A stretch of DNA of 64,000 nt from Pseudoalteromonas arctica (GCF_012927645.1 NZ_JABBMT010000005.1:124001-188000); one strand, 5' to 3'. Shown: positions 9,682 through 19,760, counted from the first letter of the stretch. Numbers and translations: made by a program. The notes: generated from the letters alone by a model not told the origin.

Positions 9682-9722
9682 TAAAAAAGCCTAAACTCCC
9701 CCTGCCATTTTACAGGGGGAGT
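9682..9722 (-). terminator. Terminator of the pirin/GST operon
   Basis: Perfect 10-bp stem ACTCCCCCTG/CAGGGGGAGT (9695-9704 with 9713-9722). On the minus strand it is followed by TTTAGGCTTTTTT, just downstream of the stop at 9732. Confidence 0.8.
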
Positions 9723-9731
9723 ATAAGTCGG

Positions 9732-10703
9732 TTAACCGCGATTATGCTTGCGAGTGTAATCAATATTGGGCCCTTTAGGGACGATTTGCGTTGGGTTGAT
9801 CATGGTATGACTAAAATAGTAATGCCGTTTGATATGATAAAAATCAACGGTTTCTTTAACGCCTGCAACCTGATAAAGCTCACGTAAGTATTCACTCAGT
9901 GCTGGGAAGTTTTCGATAGTACGCAGATTACATTTAAAGTGCCCCACATACACACTGTCAAAGCGTATGAGAGTCGTGAATAATCGCCAATCGGCTTCAG
10001 TTAGGGTATTGCCCACCAAATAGCGCTGCTTGAGCAAAATACTTTCTACTTTGTCTAATGCACTGAACAAGTTATTAAATGCCTCTTCATAGGCTTTTTG
10101 AGTGGTAGCAAACCCAGTGCGGTACACGCCATTATTAATGTTGTTATACACCAATTCATTAATTGCATCGATTTCAGCGTGCAAGTGATTCGGGTAAAAG
10201 TCTAGTTTATTGCCAGTTAACTCATTGAAGGCGCTGTTAAACATGCGAATGATTTCAGCAGATTCATTACTGACTATTCTATTTTGCTGTTTATCCCAAA
10301 GCACAGGCACAGTTACTCTTCCGGAATAATCTGCATGATTTTCGGTGTATATTTGATGCATAAATTGTTTATCAAAGAGTGCATCTCCAGTGCTGTGGTT
10401 GTTTTTATCAAATGTCCAACCATTATCTAACATATCAGGGCTAACCACTGAGACAGCAATATAGTCTTCAAGGCCTTTTAATTTTCTAAAAATCAAGGTG
10501 CGGTGCGCCCATGGGCAGGCTAATGAAACATATAAATGATAACGGCCTTTCTGTGCTTTAAAGCCCGCCTCACCAGTTGGACCTGCGCTGCCATCTTTGG
10601 TTACCCAATTACGTAATTGTGCAGACTCGCGTTTAAACTCACCATCGCTTTTATCGGTGTCGTACCATTTATCTTGCCATTTACCGTTGACTAGTAATCC
10701 CAT
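9732..10703 (-). CDS. yqjG: Glutathionyl-hydroquinone reductase, YqjG/ECM4-type GST
   Basis: The Xi-class glutathione transferases reduce glutathionyl-hydroquinones through an active-site cysteine. The 323-residue protein has the family active site LACPWAHRT with C63, the same number as in E. coli YqjG (328 residues), plus the C-terminal all-helical GST domain. It follows the pirin gene by 21 bp on the same strand. Pirin family proteins can act as quercetinases or redox sensors, so the pair suggests handling of quinones or aromatic oxidants. That functional link is inference. Confidence 0.93.
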   Translation of the reverse strand: MGLLVNGKWQDKWYDTDKSDGEFKRESAQLRNWVTKDGSAGPTGEAGFKAQKGRYHLYVSLACPWAHRTLIFRKLKGLEDYIAVSVVSPDMLDNGWTFDKNNHSTGDALFDKQFMHQIYTENHADYSGRVTVPVLWDKQQNRIVSNESAEIIRMFNSAFNELTGNKLDFYPNHLHAEIDAINELVYNNINNGVYRTGFATTQKAYEEAFNNLFSALDKVESILLKQRYLVGNTLTEADWRLFTTLIRFDSVYVGHFKCNLRTIENFPALSEYLRELYQVAGVKETVDFYHIKRHYYFSHTMINPTQIVPKGPNIDYTRKHNRG

Positions 10704-10724
10704 AATTGACTCCTATATCGTGTT

Positions 10725-11567
10725 TTAAAAGCTACCAAATTTACCGCTTTGGTAATCACTAATTGCTGCTCGTAATTGTTCTTGCGTATTCATCACAAAC
10801 GGGCCCATGTGGGCAATTGGTTCATTGAGCGGCTCACCGGCTAAAATAAGCACCCCAGCGCCACTTTGTGAGCTAAATTTAATATCACTACCGGGCTCTA
10901 AAATAAGTAGGCTGCCAGCCATTACTGGACCACCTTGTTCGGTGTTGATTGAGCCAGTATGAATATAAATCATCACCTTAGTTTGTGTAAGCGGTTGGTG
11001 AGCAAACTCAGTGCCTACAGGCACAGTTACATCTGCTAACATACCATTGGCTGCCAGTTCTTGTAGGCTAGAAATCTGCTCTTGTTGGTCAAATTGCCAA
11101 CTGCCAGCCAGTGCTTTTAGCTTAACACCTTGACTATTTTTATGTTCAGGCGCAGGGTACTTGGTAGTATCTTGATATTTCGGTGCTCTGAGCTTTTCAG
11201 TACTTGGCATATTGAGCCAAATTTGAAAACCATGCATACCCTCAACCGCATCGGCAAGTGGCATTTCGCTATGGATAACGCCAAAGCCGGTACTCATCCA
11301 TTGTACATCTCCTGCGCGAATAGCCTTTTTATTGCCCATTTGATCTTGGTGTTCAAAGCCGCCTTTAATAATGTAGGTAAAGGTTTCGATACCACGATGC
11401 GGGTGGGCGGGAAATCCACCTGTAAAGTCACGGTGATCGTCAGATTTTAATTCGTCGATCATTAAAAAAGGATCTAAATGCTTGCCATCAAAGCCTGGTA
11501 TCCGGCTAATATTTACGCCATCACCATCTTGGGTTGCATGGCTATTGAGTTGCTTTATTACTTTCAT
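10725..11567 (-). CDS. Pirin family bicupin protein
   Basis: The 280-residue protein has two cupin domains. The metal-binding residues of the first are H55, H57 (HPHRGIET), H99 and E101 (HSEMP), matching known pirins such as human PIR and E. coli YhhW. Bacterial pirins have quercetin dioxygenase activity or act as redox-dependent regulators. The substrate here is not evident. It is the first gene of a two-gene operon with the GST. Confidence 0.92.
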   Translation of the reverse strand: MKVIKQLNSHATQDGDGVNISRIPGFDGKHLDPFLMIDELKSDDHRDFTGGFPAHPHRGIETFTYIIKGGFEHQDQMGNKKAIRAGDVQWMSTGFGVIHSEMPLADAVEGMHGFQIWLNMPSTEKLRAPKYQDTTKYPAPEHKNSQGVKLKALAGSWQFDQQEQISSLQELAANGMLADVTVPVGTEFAHQPLTQTKVMIYIHTGSINTEQGGPVMAGSLLILEPGSDIKFSSQSGAGVLILAGEPLNEPIAHMGPFVMNTQEQLRAAISDYQSGKFGSF

Positions 11568-11668
11568 TGCTTTGCTCCGAATCTTGTATAGTGTTATTTA
11601 AACACAATAAAATTAAACAACCATGGGTAAAAATAGTACTATTCATTCGTTTTAATAGAACGTTCTGA

Positions 11669-12065
11669 TTTTTGTTTTTTGTTAGGTTACCCGCTCTCAC
11701 TTTAGGTATTGCAGCCATAATCGTGTGCTATGTTTTAGCAAAACCGGTGTCTTATTTATTTTTGGGTTAATAGTGAGCAAAATAGCCCGATTAAAGTAGC
11801 GTCGCAGTTGATGCGTGAAAGGGTTAATAGCTTTAACGAGCATGGTATTAGTATGCCTGATGATGCTCGTGAACGGATTATTTTAAATACACCGACCAGT
11901 GAGCAAGTACAAAAATGATCGACACAGCCAGCTATCTCAGAGAAAAAAACCAAGGCAACCGTGCACTCTCACACAGACATTGATGATGTGAGCAGCGATA
12001 CCAATGAAATTCGTGAGCAAGCTGATAGTTCACGTGATCTAGAGCAAGGTGGTAATATTATTTAG
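11669..12065 (+). pseudogene. Remnant of an MscS-family mechanosensitive channel gene
   Basis: Three pieces can be read. One frame (11669-11767) gives a single hydrophobic helix beginning after RLPALTLG, like an MscS membrane helix. After a frameshift and loss of the channel middle, the frame from 11766 gives a segment (LMRERVNSFNEHGISMPDD) that resembles the end of the MscS C-terminal domain. An in-frame TGA at 11916-11918 then interrupts a further 48 codons that run in the same frame to TAG 12063-12065. The family call rests on short stretches only. That the locus is broken is clearer than its identity. Confidence 0.5.
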
Positions 12066-12108
12066 CGCTCGCTTTTATCTGTTTTTATAAAAAAGAGAGC
12101 GCTGTTTT
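12064..12108. terminator. Hairpin at the end of the MscS remnant
   Basis: Outer stem AGCGCTC/GAGCGCT (12064-12070 with 12097-12103), an inner TTTTTATAAAAA stretch, followed by GTTTT. It is probably the surviving terminator of the broken gene. Confidence 0.5.
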
Positions 12109-12229
12109 GTGGGAGCTGCGCAGATAGCGTATACTGCTGTGCTGGTAATTTTGACTTATTCTGTGTGCTTGAACGGATCTGTTTAAATTTCGCCGTCTTC
12201 TTACCCTTTTCTAAAATGATATTAAATAA

Positions 12230-13099
12230 ATGAATGATATAACAGTAGCAACTCATAACGGTAATTTTCATGCGGATGATGTGTTTAGTATCGCCGCACT
12301 GAGACATATTCTTCCAACTTTTAAACTTATACGTACCCGTGATTTAGAATTAATCGCGCAAGCTGACATAGTGATTGATGTTGGCGGCGAATATGAGCCA
12401 GCTGCGGGACGTTTTGATCATCACCAACGTGGCGGTGCTGGTGAGCGTGAAAATGGTATCCCGTATTCATCATTTGGTTTAATTTGGCAAAAATATGGTT
12501 TAGAGCTGTGTCAGGGTGACCAAGATGTTGCTAATGCAGTTGATGCCGGTTTAGTATCGACCATTGATGCGATTGATTGCGGTCATGTTGAAGGGGTATC
12601 GAAAGGGATCAGTCTTAGTCAAACAATTTCAATGTTTAATCCAACATGGCAAGAACAAAGTGACTTTGATCGTTGTTTTGATGAGGCGGTTGAATTTGCA
12701 TCACGTGTTTTAACACGTTTTATTGCAGCAGCCAGTGGTGGTATTAATGCTAAAGCAATTGTTGCTAAAGCGATTGATAACGCAGACGATGCAAGAGTGA
12801 TTGTATTAGCGCAATATACGCCGTGGAAAAAAACAGTGCATGCTTTATCGCAAGAAGCGTTATACATGGTTTATCCATCGCATTCAGGCAAATGGATTTT
12901 GCAAACGGTGCCTGTTGAACCGGGGTCATTTGAAGATAGAAAGTCACTACCAAAAGCATGGGCTGGTTTATCAGATGCTGCATTTCAAGCGCAAACGGGC
13001 ATTGATGACGCAATGTTTTGCCACAATGGCTTGTTTATCGCTGGCGCAGAATCATTTGCAAGTACCATGAAACTTGCAGCTATGGCGTTGCAAGATTAA
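12230..13099 (+). CDS. MYG1 family DHH-like hydrolase/exonuclease
   Basis: The 289-residue protein matches the MYG1 (UPF0160) family over its length: N-terminal THNGNFHADD at 8-17 and the metal motif DHH at about 64-66 (FDHHQRGGAGER). The eukaryotic MYG1 is a 3'-5' RNA exonuclease of nucleus and mitochondria, with a DHH-type phosphoesterase fold. The bacterial role is unstudied as far as I know. It is the only intact gene in an otherwise decaying stretch, which suggests selection to keep it. Monocistronic, with its own terminator. Confidence 0.92.
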   Translation: MNDITVATHNGNFHADDVFSIAALRHILPTFKLIRTRDLELIAQADIVIDVGGEYEPAAGRFDHHQRGGAGERENGIPYSSFGLIWQKYGLELCQGDQDVANAVDAGLVSTIDAIDCGHVEGVSKGISLSQTISMFNPTWQEQSDFDRCFDEAVEFASRVLTRFIAAASGGINAKAIVAKAIDNADDARVIVLAQYTPWKKTVHALSQEALYMVYPSHSGKWILQTVPVEPGSFEDRKSLPKAWAGLSDAAFQAQTGIDDAMFCHNGLFIAGAESFASTMKLAAMALQD

Positions 13100-13130
13100 T
13101 AAAGTTATTAGAAATCTCTGAAAGGGGGAT

Positions 13131-13152
13131 TGATTCGCTCCTCCCTTTTTTA
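13131..13152 (+). terminator. Terminator after the MYG1 gene
   Basis: AAAGGGGG pairs with CTCCCTTT over a short loop and is followed by a T run, 32 bp after the MYG1 stop. Confidence 0.65.
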
Positions 13153-13315
13153 TTAGGGCCTAAAGAATGAATCATTTTAGTCTCGAGTGTATTAGAATAG
13201 TATGCTTTCGGCCTTGTATTTTCTTTCGTTTTGCTTTGAGTTGTTGTTCTTAGCCATGCAGGATAGTTAATTTGGCTGTTATTTCTAACAAAAGGTAACA
13301 AAAGGCAATGAAAGA

Positions 13316-13732
13316 ATGATGAATACAAAACTGTATAAGTCAGTATTGAACTTAGCCGGTGAGTTAATGAATGCTGCACAGCAGCAAGATCAAGCCAGCT
13401 TTGATTCACTCTATTCACAGCTAAAAGCACTGTGTATTGAGCATGAAAATACAGATAAAGATCATCCTGTACAATGGGAAACACTGGCTGATTTTACCGA
13501 TGAGTTTGCCGATGCGTTGTTGATCTATGAAAAAGCATTAGCAAAAGCCACGGCTTTAAATGTAAAAGATTATATGTCGTCGATAGGTTATGCAAAGGCA
13601 ACTATGCATGTTGAACTAGGGCAAACCGAAGCTGCAATCGTAAGTTTACAAGCGGCGCAGGTCAGTGCAAATAAAATTCCTGATAAAGCGCTGAAAGCTG
13701 AAATAGCTCAGCTACTACAACAATTACAATAG
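13316..13732 (+). CDS. Small TPR-like helical protein of unknown function
   Basis: The 138-residue soluble protein is rich in Ala, Gln and Leu and predicted all helical. Repeated helix-hairpin patterns (FADALLIYEKALAKATAL, then AKATMHVELGQTEAAI) resemble tetratricopeptide repeats, which bind partner proteins. No signal peptide or catalytic motif is seen. Two ATG codons lie in tandem at the start. The gene stands alone between the MYG1 terminator and a GNAT pseudogene. Confidence 0.7.
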   Translation: MMNTKLYKSVLNLAGELMNAAQQQDQASFDSLYSQLKALCIEHENTDKDHPVQWETLADFTDEFADALLIYEKALAKATALNVKDYMSSIGYAKATMHVELGQTEAAIVSLQAAQVSANKIPDKALKAEIAQLLQQLQ

Positions 13733-13769
13733 AATTAGCTCGTTGATGATGTTTAAGAAGTCACAATAA

Positions 13770-14095
13770 ATGGATGTTACTGTAGGCACTAGCCCTGAAT
13801 TGATTGCGCAAGCGCATGTTATTCGCCACCGCTGTTTGTGATCGAACAAAGTTTTCCTAAGCCGTTAGATTTAGACGGCTGCGATGAACTTGCAGTGAAT
13901 ATAGTGGTTACAGATGGCGGTGCTCTATAGGTGGCTACTGTGCGATTAGTGAAACGTAATCGACGGTACGGTGTAATGGCAAGGATGGCAGTGTTAAACG
14001 AAAGTTATGGTTTTAAGTATATTAAAGATGTTGAAATAGTTGGCGAACACCAACTTATTGAAATGCAATGTAGTTTAAAAAGTGAAGTGAGGTAA
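13770..14095 (+). pseudogene. Broken GNAT family N-acetyltransferase
   Basis: The frame starts MDVTVGTSPELIAQAHVIRH and stops. Shifting frame near 13837 continues as a GNAT N-terminal region (LFVIEQSFPKPLDLDGCDE). That frame meets an in-frame TAG at 13928-13930, then continues as VATVRLVKRN and GVMARMAVLNESYGFKYIK. The acetyl-CoA loop (R/Q-x-x-G-x-G/A) that should follow is missing, and the end reaches TAA at 14093-14095. A frameshift, a stop and a deletion together make this a clear pseudogene. Confidence 0.8.
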
Positions 14096-14102
14096 CGCCA
14101 TA

Positions 14103-14322
14103 ATGCGCGACGAATTAAGGACTAAGATCATGCAAGTGTGCGAGAAAAAAATAGCGGCGAAGGGAGATAATGTAGGGCTGTCGTTTTATGCTTTTTTTTG
14201 CCAACAAAAATGATGACCCTGAATTACTTATGGAAGCTGCGACATGGTGGATACAAACCCATCAATTAGATCACTTTGTTAAAGCGCGGATCATTAAAAC
14301 GATGATTGAAAATAATCTGTAA
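14103..14322 (+). pseudogene. Small DUF6500-like gene split by one extra T
   Basis: The frame from ATG 14103 encodes a short charged start (MRDELRTKIMQVCEKKI) and FYAF, then runs out of frame in a run of eight T at 14192-14199. Removing one T restores FFANKNDDPELLMEAATWW and continues to TAA 14320-14322, giving about 72 residues. I recall this layout from a small conserved family (DUF6500), but cannot check it. The lesion may be a true mutation, a slippage site, or a sequencing error in a homopolymer. Confidence 0.6.
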
Positions 14323-14577
14323 TAACGTATAGGTGTTTTATGAATGTTTATTAACCACCACTGGCCTCAAGTGTAAGGTGAACGACCCAAATATTGCTGA
14401 CGCTTGACTCCATGGCAATCGTATCACCGGGTGGAGGTGGAGTAAGCCTGATTTTTTGACATTTCTAACACCGAGAGTCATTTTTAATTCAGCATGAATA
14501 TGTTTATGGATGAATAAGTTTTTTAATTTATTATTATTTATAAAATGCTACGGTAAAAACCACACTCTAAGAAAGTG
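14323..14577. other. Intergenic, probable further gene remnants
   Basis: No open gene. One plus-strand frame reads a short protein-like piece (KVNDPNIADA) before a stop, consistent with more decayed sequence after the two pseudogenes, but no family is recognised. The right end is AT-rich. Confidence 0.4.
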
Positions 14578-15057
14578 TTACACGTTGTGGCATTTTTTAT
14601 ATTTTTTACCGCTACCACATGGGCATTCATCATTGCGGCTCACTTTTATATCTGCAACAGGAAAGATCTCGCCATCGAGATAGCGCCACTGCCCATCTTC
14701 TTTGATGAAACTTGATCTCTCATGCAGTTGGCAAAACAAACTTTGATAAAAATAGCTTACACAAAATTCAACCTCAGCATTGCTCTGTTGTTGTTCGGTA
14801 TTGATCACGGCTAATTTTATAAAGCGGCAGCTGTTGGCAAAGTCAGCAATTTCTTTGACTGGATTTTCAGCTTGTTTTTCTTGCGCGTATGTTTGATATA
14901 TATATTTGGCATTTTTTAATGCATAGGCCACATAACGAGAGCGCATAAGTTGCTCCGCTGTTGTTGCTTGTTCTGTGCCTAAATGCAGCTTTTGGCAGCA
15001 GTCTTGATAACTGTATTGATTGCCGCATAAGCAATTACTGTTAGTAAGTGAGGTCAT
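14578..15057 (-). CDS. ychJ: YchJ/UPF0225 family SEC-C motif protein
   Basis: The 159-residue protein has the YchJ layout: an N-terminal cysteine cluster (CLCGNQYSYQDCC), a central NTF2-like domain with MRSRYVAYAL, and a C-terminal SEC-C zinc motif (CPCGSGKKYKKCH). SEC-C motifs bind zinc, as at the SecA C terminus. The cellular role of YchJ is unclear. Length is normal. It is followed on the left by decaying DNA, and the SulA-like gene upstream is on the same strand 38 bp away. Confidence 0.92.
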   Translation of the reverse strand: MTSLTNSNCLCGNQYSYQDCCQKLHLGTEQATTAEQLMRSRYVAYALKNAKYIYQTYAQEKQAENPVKEIADFANSCRFIKLAVINTEQQQSNAEVEFCVSYFYQSLFCQLHERSSFIKEDGQWRYLDGEIFPVADIKVSRNDECPCGSGKKYKKCHNV

Positions 15058-15095
15058 GGTAAATACGGTTTATTTAAAAATGGTATTTTAACAGT

Positions 15096-15539
15096 TTACT
15101 GTGCTAATGCTATCTCTGTGCTTTGTTGAGTTTTAGTAAAACAGTATAGTTTTGCACTTGCTTGATCTAACTTTAATGACAGATTAGCTATTTGATTGTT
15201 TTTCACAATGTCTGTCCAAGTGATCACCGCTGCAAAGTTACCGTTATGTAGTGCTGAATTTAGTACATACTCTAAATTAACCAGATGCTTTTGTCTGATC
15301 ACTAATAGTTTACTGGTATCAATAGAACATGAATCGAGTAACGCTTTACTTGGTACGTGATCCGGTGCAATCAGTAACGTCCAGGCGTTTTTATTATTGT
15401 AATGGTGTAACACCTTTAGAAGTTCAAAAGTTGCAGAAATTTCATCTTCTATCTGAATCAAATTTACTGATGCACTTAAATTATCTTGTTGATAGCTTTT
15501 AACTGTTCTGACGGTAATTGGCTGTAACATAAGCTTCAC
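15096..15539 (-). CDS. sulA: SulA-like SOS cell-division inhibitor
   Basis: SulA binds FtsZ and blocks division while DNA damage is repaired. The 147-residue protein matches the SulA core in order: a WTLLIAPD strand (E. coli RWQLWLTP), then a segment ending in LLVIRQKHL (E. coli KVMQISQLS), then ALHNGNFAAVITW (E. coli ALRTGNYSVVIGW). Identity is low but the pattern is co-linear. Its promoter region holds three LexA half-sites and a near-consensus SOS box (15543-15584), which strongly supports the call. The Lon-degradation C terminus of E. coli SulA is not conserved. Confidence 0.78.
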   Translation of the reverse strand: MKLMLQPITVRTVKSYQQDNLSASVNLIQIEDEISATFELLKVLHHYNNKNAWTLLIAPDHVPSKALLDSCSIDTSKLLVIRQKHLVNLEYVLNSALHNGNFAAVITWTDIVKNNQIANLSLKLDQASAKLYCFTKTQQSTEIALAQ

Positions 15540-15542
15540 TCA

Positions 15543-15584
15543 CTGGTTGTTTATACAGTATTTATATACAGTAGTTTATACAGT
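15543..15584 (-). promoter_or_regulatory. Array of LexA half-sites (SOS operator) of sulA-like gene
   Basis: On the minus strand ACTGTATA occurs three times, at complement positions 15577-15584, 15565-15572 and 15552-15559, at 12-13 bp spacing. The last pairs with CCAG to give CTGT-N8-CCAG (plus strand CTGG at 15543-15546 and ACAG at 15555-15558), one mismatch from the CTGT-N8-ACAG LexA consensus. It lies just before the sulA-like start. Confidence 0.7.
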
Positions 15585-15730
15585 GTTCGTGTGCAAGTGT
15601 TTTTGCTATCTTTTTGAACGATTTTTATATTTATTTGATACTATCAGCTTTGGAAATATGCAGAAAATAAAATAATGTTTTATAAAACAATAGATTACTC
15701 AATTAAATTGAGGCGGCAATTGATTTTAAC

Positions 15731-15753
15731 GAAAAGGGTTGATTAATCCCTTT
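15731..15753. terminator. Hairpin between sulA region and Sel1 gene
   Basis: GAAAAGGG pairs with CCCTTTTC around TTGATTAAT, immediately after the stop of the Sel1 gene on the minus strand. The T run after it is poor. Confidence 0.45.
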
Positions 15754-16221
15754 TCAAGGAGAGTTGGGGATCAGATGAGCAAACTGCTGTTGGTGTATTT
15801 GTTCATACAGTGTTGCAGCATAACACTGAGCATCCTTAAAACGGCGGGTAGTGAGATGTTTACGTAAATCAGTTAAGGCGGTTGTTGCAGGCTCATAACC
15901 TTGGCTACTGGCTAAACTTAGCCATACCGCGCCATGAAAAACACTACTAGGTACGCCTTGGCCTTTGATAAAAAATAATCCGAGATAAAATTGGGCTCGC
16001 TGATTACCTGACATTGCAGCTAAGCGCATCCATTTGGCCGCTAGAGGAGGTTGATCATTCTTTAAATAATACAGGGCTTTATTAACAGTGTTATCAGGAG
16101 TATCAGCTTTAACCACATTGTGTGGGGCATTGCTCGGTTGGGTGATAAACGATAAAACGTTTTCTAACTGTTGTTCTAAATCTAAGCCAATTGGCGAGGT
16201 ATCGGTCATAGTGCCACACAT
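15754..16221 (-). CDS. Sel1-like repeat protein
   Basis: The 155-residue protein carries two Sel1/TPR-like repeats (PLAAKWMRLAAMSGNQRAQ and FIKGQGVPSS followed by GAVWLSLASSQGYEPA), an alpha-solenoid used for protein contacts. No signal peptide is evident. The true start may be the second Met, four codons in (MTDTSPIGLD). Monocistronic and divergent from the purine permease. The partner protein is not known. Confidence 0.8.
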   Translation of the reverse strand: MCGTMTDTSPIGLDLEQQLENVLSFITQPSNAPHNVVKADTPDNTVNKALYYLKNDQPPLAAKWMRLAAMSGNQRAQFYLGLFFIKGQGVPSSVFHGAVWLSLASSQGYEPATTALTDLRKHLTTRRFKDAQCYAATLYEQIHQQQFAHLIPNSP

Positions 16222-16336
16222 ATTATTGTTGTCATTTACCTGCTCAGTTTAGTCTAATATCAGGTTAATTGTCCTGTTATTCTTGAAATATATGATAAAA
16301 TCACTCAATTATTGTCCTCTAAAATGAAACTCACTT

Positions 16337-17629
16337 ATGCTCGATGCGTTATTTAAAATTAGCGACCACAATTCTACTGTGCGCCGCGAATGTATTGCCG
16401 GCCTTACTACCTTTATTACTATGGTTTATATTGTGTTTGTCAACCCTGCTATGTTGGCTGAAGCTGGTATGGATCAAGGGGCTGCGTTTGTAGCAACCTG
16501 CATTGCTGCGGCTATTGGCTGTTTTATAATGGGTTTTTGGGCAAATTATCCGTTAGCTTTAGCACCTGGCATGGGACTTAATGCCTTTTTTACTTATGGT
16601 GTTGTGTTAGGTATGGGCTATACCTGGCAAGCAGCATTGGGGGCTGTATTTATGTCGGGCTGTCTTTTCTTGTTCTTGAGTTTGTTTAAAGTAAGGGAGT
16701 GGATCATTAATGCTATTCCATTGGTGTTAAAGCAAGCCATTGCAACAGGGATTGGGGCATTTTTAGCGTTAATTGCGCTTAAAAATGCCGGCATTATAGT
16801 GGCCAGTTCTGCAACATTAGTACAGCTAGGTGATATTACGGCTGCCGGTCCATTGTTGGCTATTTTTAGTTTTTTTGTTATTGCAGCACTACTTTATCGT
16901 GATTTTAAAAGCGGTGTTTTGATCAGCATTTTATTAGTCACTGTGATAGCGCTAAGTCTTGGATTGGTGGAGTATCAAGGCGTGGTATCAATGCCTCCTT
17001 CAATTGCGCCTACTTTTATGCAACTTGATTTTTCAGCGGCGTTTGAGTTGTCAATGCTTAGCGTTATTTTTGCATTATTATTCGTTGATTTATTTGATAC
17101 ATCAGGCACCTTAGTGGCGGTAACTCAAAAAGCGGGCTTGGCGGATGAAAAGGGTAATATACCACGTTTAGGACGAGCATTGAGTGCTGATAGCGCCGCA
17201 ACCATTGCCGGTTCAGTATTGGGCACATCGACCACAACTTCATATATAGAGTCAGTGGCAGGGGTATCTGTGGGTGGCAGAACAGGACTTACCGCTGTGG
17301 TTATAGGAGTGTGTTTTTTATTGATGATGTTTTTTGCACCTTTGGCGAAAATGGTGCCAGCTTATGCAACTGCGGGGGCTATTTTATATGTGTCGGTGCT
17401 AATGTTACAAAATCTCAAGTTTGTAAATTGGGATGATATGACAGATGCGATTCCAGTGAGTGTGGTATTACTAATGACGCCGCTAACATTTTCAATTGCT
17501 CATGGCATTGCACTGGGCTTTATTTCTTATACTGCCGTTAAAGTGTTATGTGGTAAACGTGAACAAGTAAGTATCAGTGTGTGGATATTGACAGCGATGT
17601 TTGTGATCAAATTTGCGTTTTTATCTTAG
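16337..17629 (+). CDS. NCS2/AzgA-type purine (hypoxanthine/guanine/adenine) permease
   Basis: The 430-residue protein has the usual twelve to fourteen membrane segments of AzgA-type NCS2 proton symporters. It contains RRECIAGLTTFITMVYI at the N terminus, LAPGMGLNAFFTYG near residue 76, and the substrate-site region LFVDLFDTSGTLV followed by GSVLGTSTTTSYIES. Relatives in E. coli (AdeP, GhxP) move adenine or guanine/hypoxanthine. Which base is taken up here cannot be decided. I saw no purine riboswitch upstream. Single gene, convergent with the next. Confidence 0.93.
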   Translation: MLDALFKISDHNSTVRRECIAGLTTFITMVYIVFVNPAMLAEAGMDQGAAFVATCIAAAIGCFIMGFWANYPLALAPGMGLNAFFTYGVVLGMGYTWQAALGAVFMSGCLFLFLSLFKVREWIINAIPLVLKQAIATGIGAFLALIALKNAGIIVASSATLVQLGDITAAGPLLAIFSFFVIAALLYRDFKSGVLISILLVTVIALSLGLVEYQGVVSMPPSIAPTFMQLDFSAAFELSMLSVIFALLFVDLFDTSGTLVAVTQKAGLADEKGNIPRLGRALSADSAATIAGSVLGTSTTTSYIESVAGVSVGGRTGLTAVVIGVCFLLMMFFAPLAKMVPAYATAGAILYVSVLMLQNLKFVNWDDMTDAIPVSVVLLMTPLTFSIAHGIALGFISYTAVKVLCGKREQVSISVWILTAMFVIKFAFLS

Positions 17630-17662
17630 TGAGTTATTAAGTTAATACAAAGGAAAAGTGCT

Positions 17663-18421
17663 TTACCACTTTTTCTTTGGTGCAAAAAGTACGTCTAAAT
17701 CGTCTTGTTCTTGCTCTGCTTTTTTCTTCAGTGCAGTTGCATTGGATGCTTTAAGCTCAGTGCTTATTGCTTCTAAATAACCTTCAAGCTCTTGACGTTT
17801 TGTGATTATATAGTCGTCGCTATAAGCAACTGCAGATACCGTTGCGTAGGCTTTTTCAAAGTATTGGCGGGCAGAACCGACCATATTTGCAGAGCGTGCA
17901 GATAAACCTCGTTTAATCTGGCTTTCAATATTAATTTTTAATTGGAATTTTTCTAAGCGTTTGTCTTCAGCAATAAAAACTTGGCTGTCTACTTTCCCTT
18001 TACCGTGCTCAGAGCGAAGCACTGCACGTACTTTTTTGATACCTTGAATAAGTGCTATTAATTGTTTGTCGTTATCGGGTAATACTAAATTTTCTAAGTT
18101 AGCGGTGTCTATTGAGCCCTCTAAACGTTCTTTTGCTTCTTTTAAACGATTTTTTAACTCTTTTGAATTGGGAGATAGCTGCACCATTGCTGCTAACGCA
18201 TCATAAATACGCCGTTGCAGAATACGTATAATATGTTCTGACATAGGGATGTTGGCGTTATTTACTAGAACGTCTTCTGATTCTTCAATGATTTTTTTTT
18301 GTTTAGTTAAGTCTTTGCGGCGTTCTGTTTCTTGTTTCTCTTTATGCTGTTGTACCGCACTGACCCAAAGGGCAATGACAATCAATGCTACAATCAACAT
18401 AATAATAATAGAAACGATCAT
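17663..18421 (-). CDS. Membrane-anchored coiled-coil protein of unknown function
   Basis: The 252-residue protein has one N-terminal membrane helix (about residues 2-20), then a long charged, mostly helical cytoplasmic part (coiled coil around 20-50 and 85-130), and ends in a KKKW tail. Its helical pairs (AARSANMVGSARQYFEKAYA) recall TPR-type packing. I do not recognise a named family beyond conserved hypotheticals of Alteromonadales. It is convergent with the purine permease, 33 bp away, and divergent from cysB. Confidence 0.7.
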   Translation of the reverse strand: MIVSIIIMLIVALIVIALWVSAVQQHKEKQETERRKDLTKQKKIIEESEDVLVNNANIPMSEHIIRILQRRIYDALAAMVQLSPNSKELKNRLKEAKERLEGSIDTANLENLVLPDNDKQLIALIQGIKKVRAVLRSEHGKGKVDSQVFIAEDKRLEKFQLKINIESQIKRGLSARSANMVGSARQYFEKAYATVSAVAYSDDYIITKRQELEGYLEAISTELKASNATALKKKAEQEQDDLDVLFAPKKKW

Positions 18422-19717
<1,296 letters not shown>

Positions 19718-19735
19718 TTTTAATGTTTTGAAAAC

Positions 19736-19760
19736 AAAAAGCCGCATATTGCGGCTTTTT
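19736..19760. terminator. Bidirectional terminator between cysB and serine deaminase
   Basis: AAAAAGCCGCA pairs with TGCGGCTTTTT around TAT, with A and T runs on both sides, between convergent genes. Confidence 0.9.

Noticed and set aside
16240-16336. Purine riboswitch before the purine permease
   Set aside because: No conserved aptamer loops; the leader is short and unstructured.
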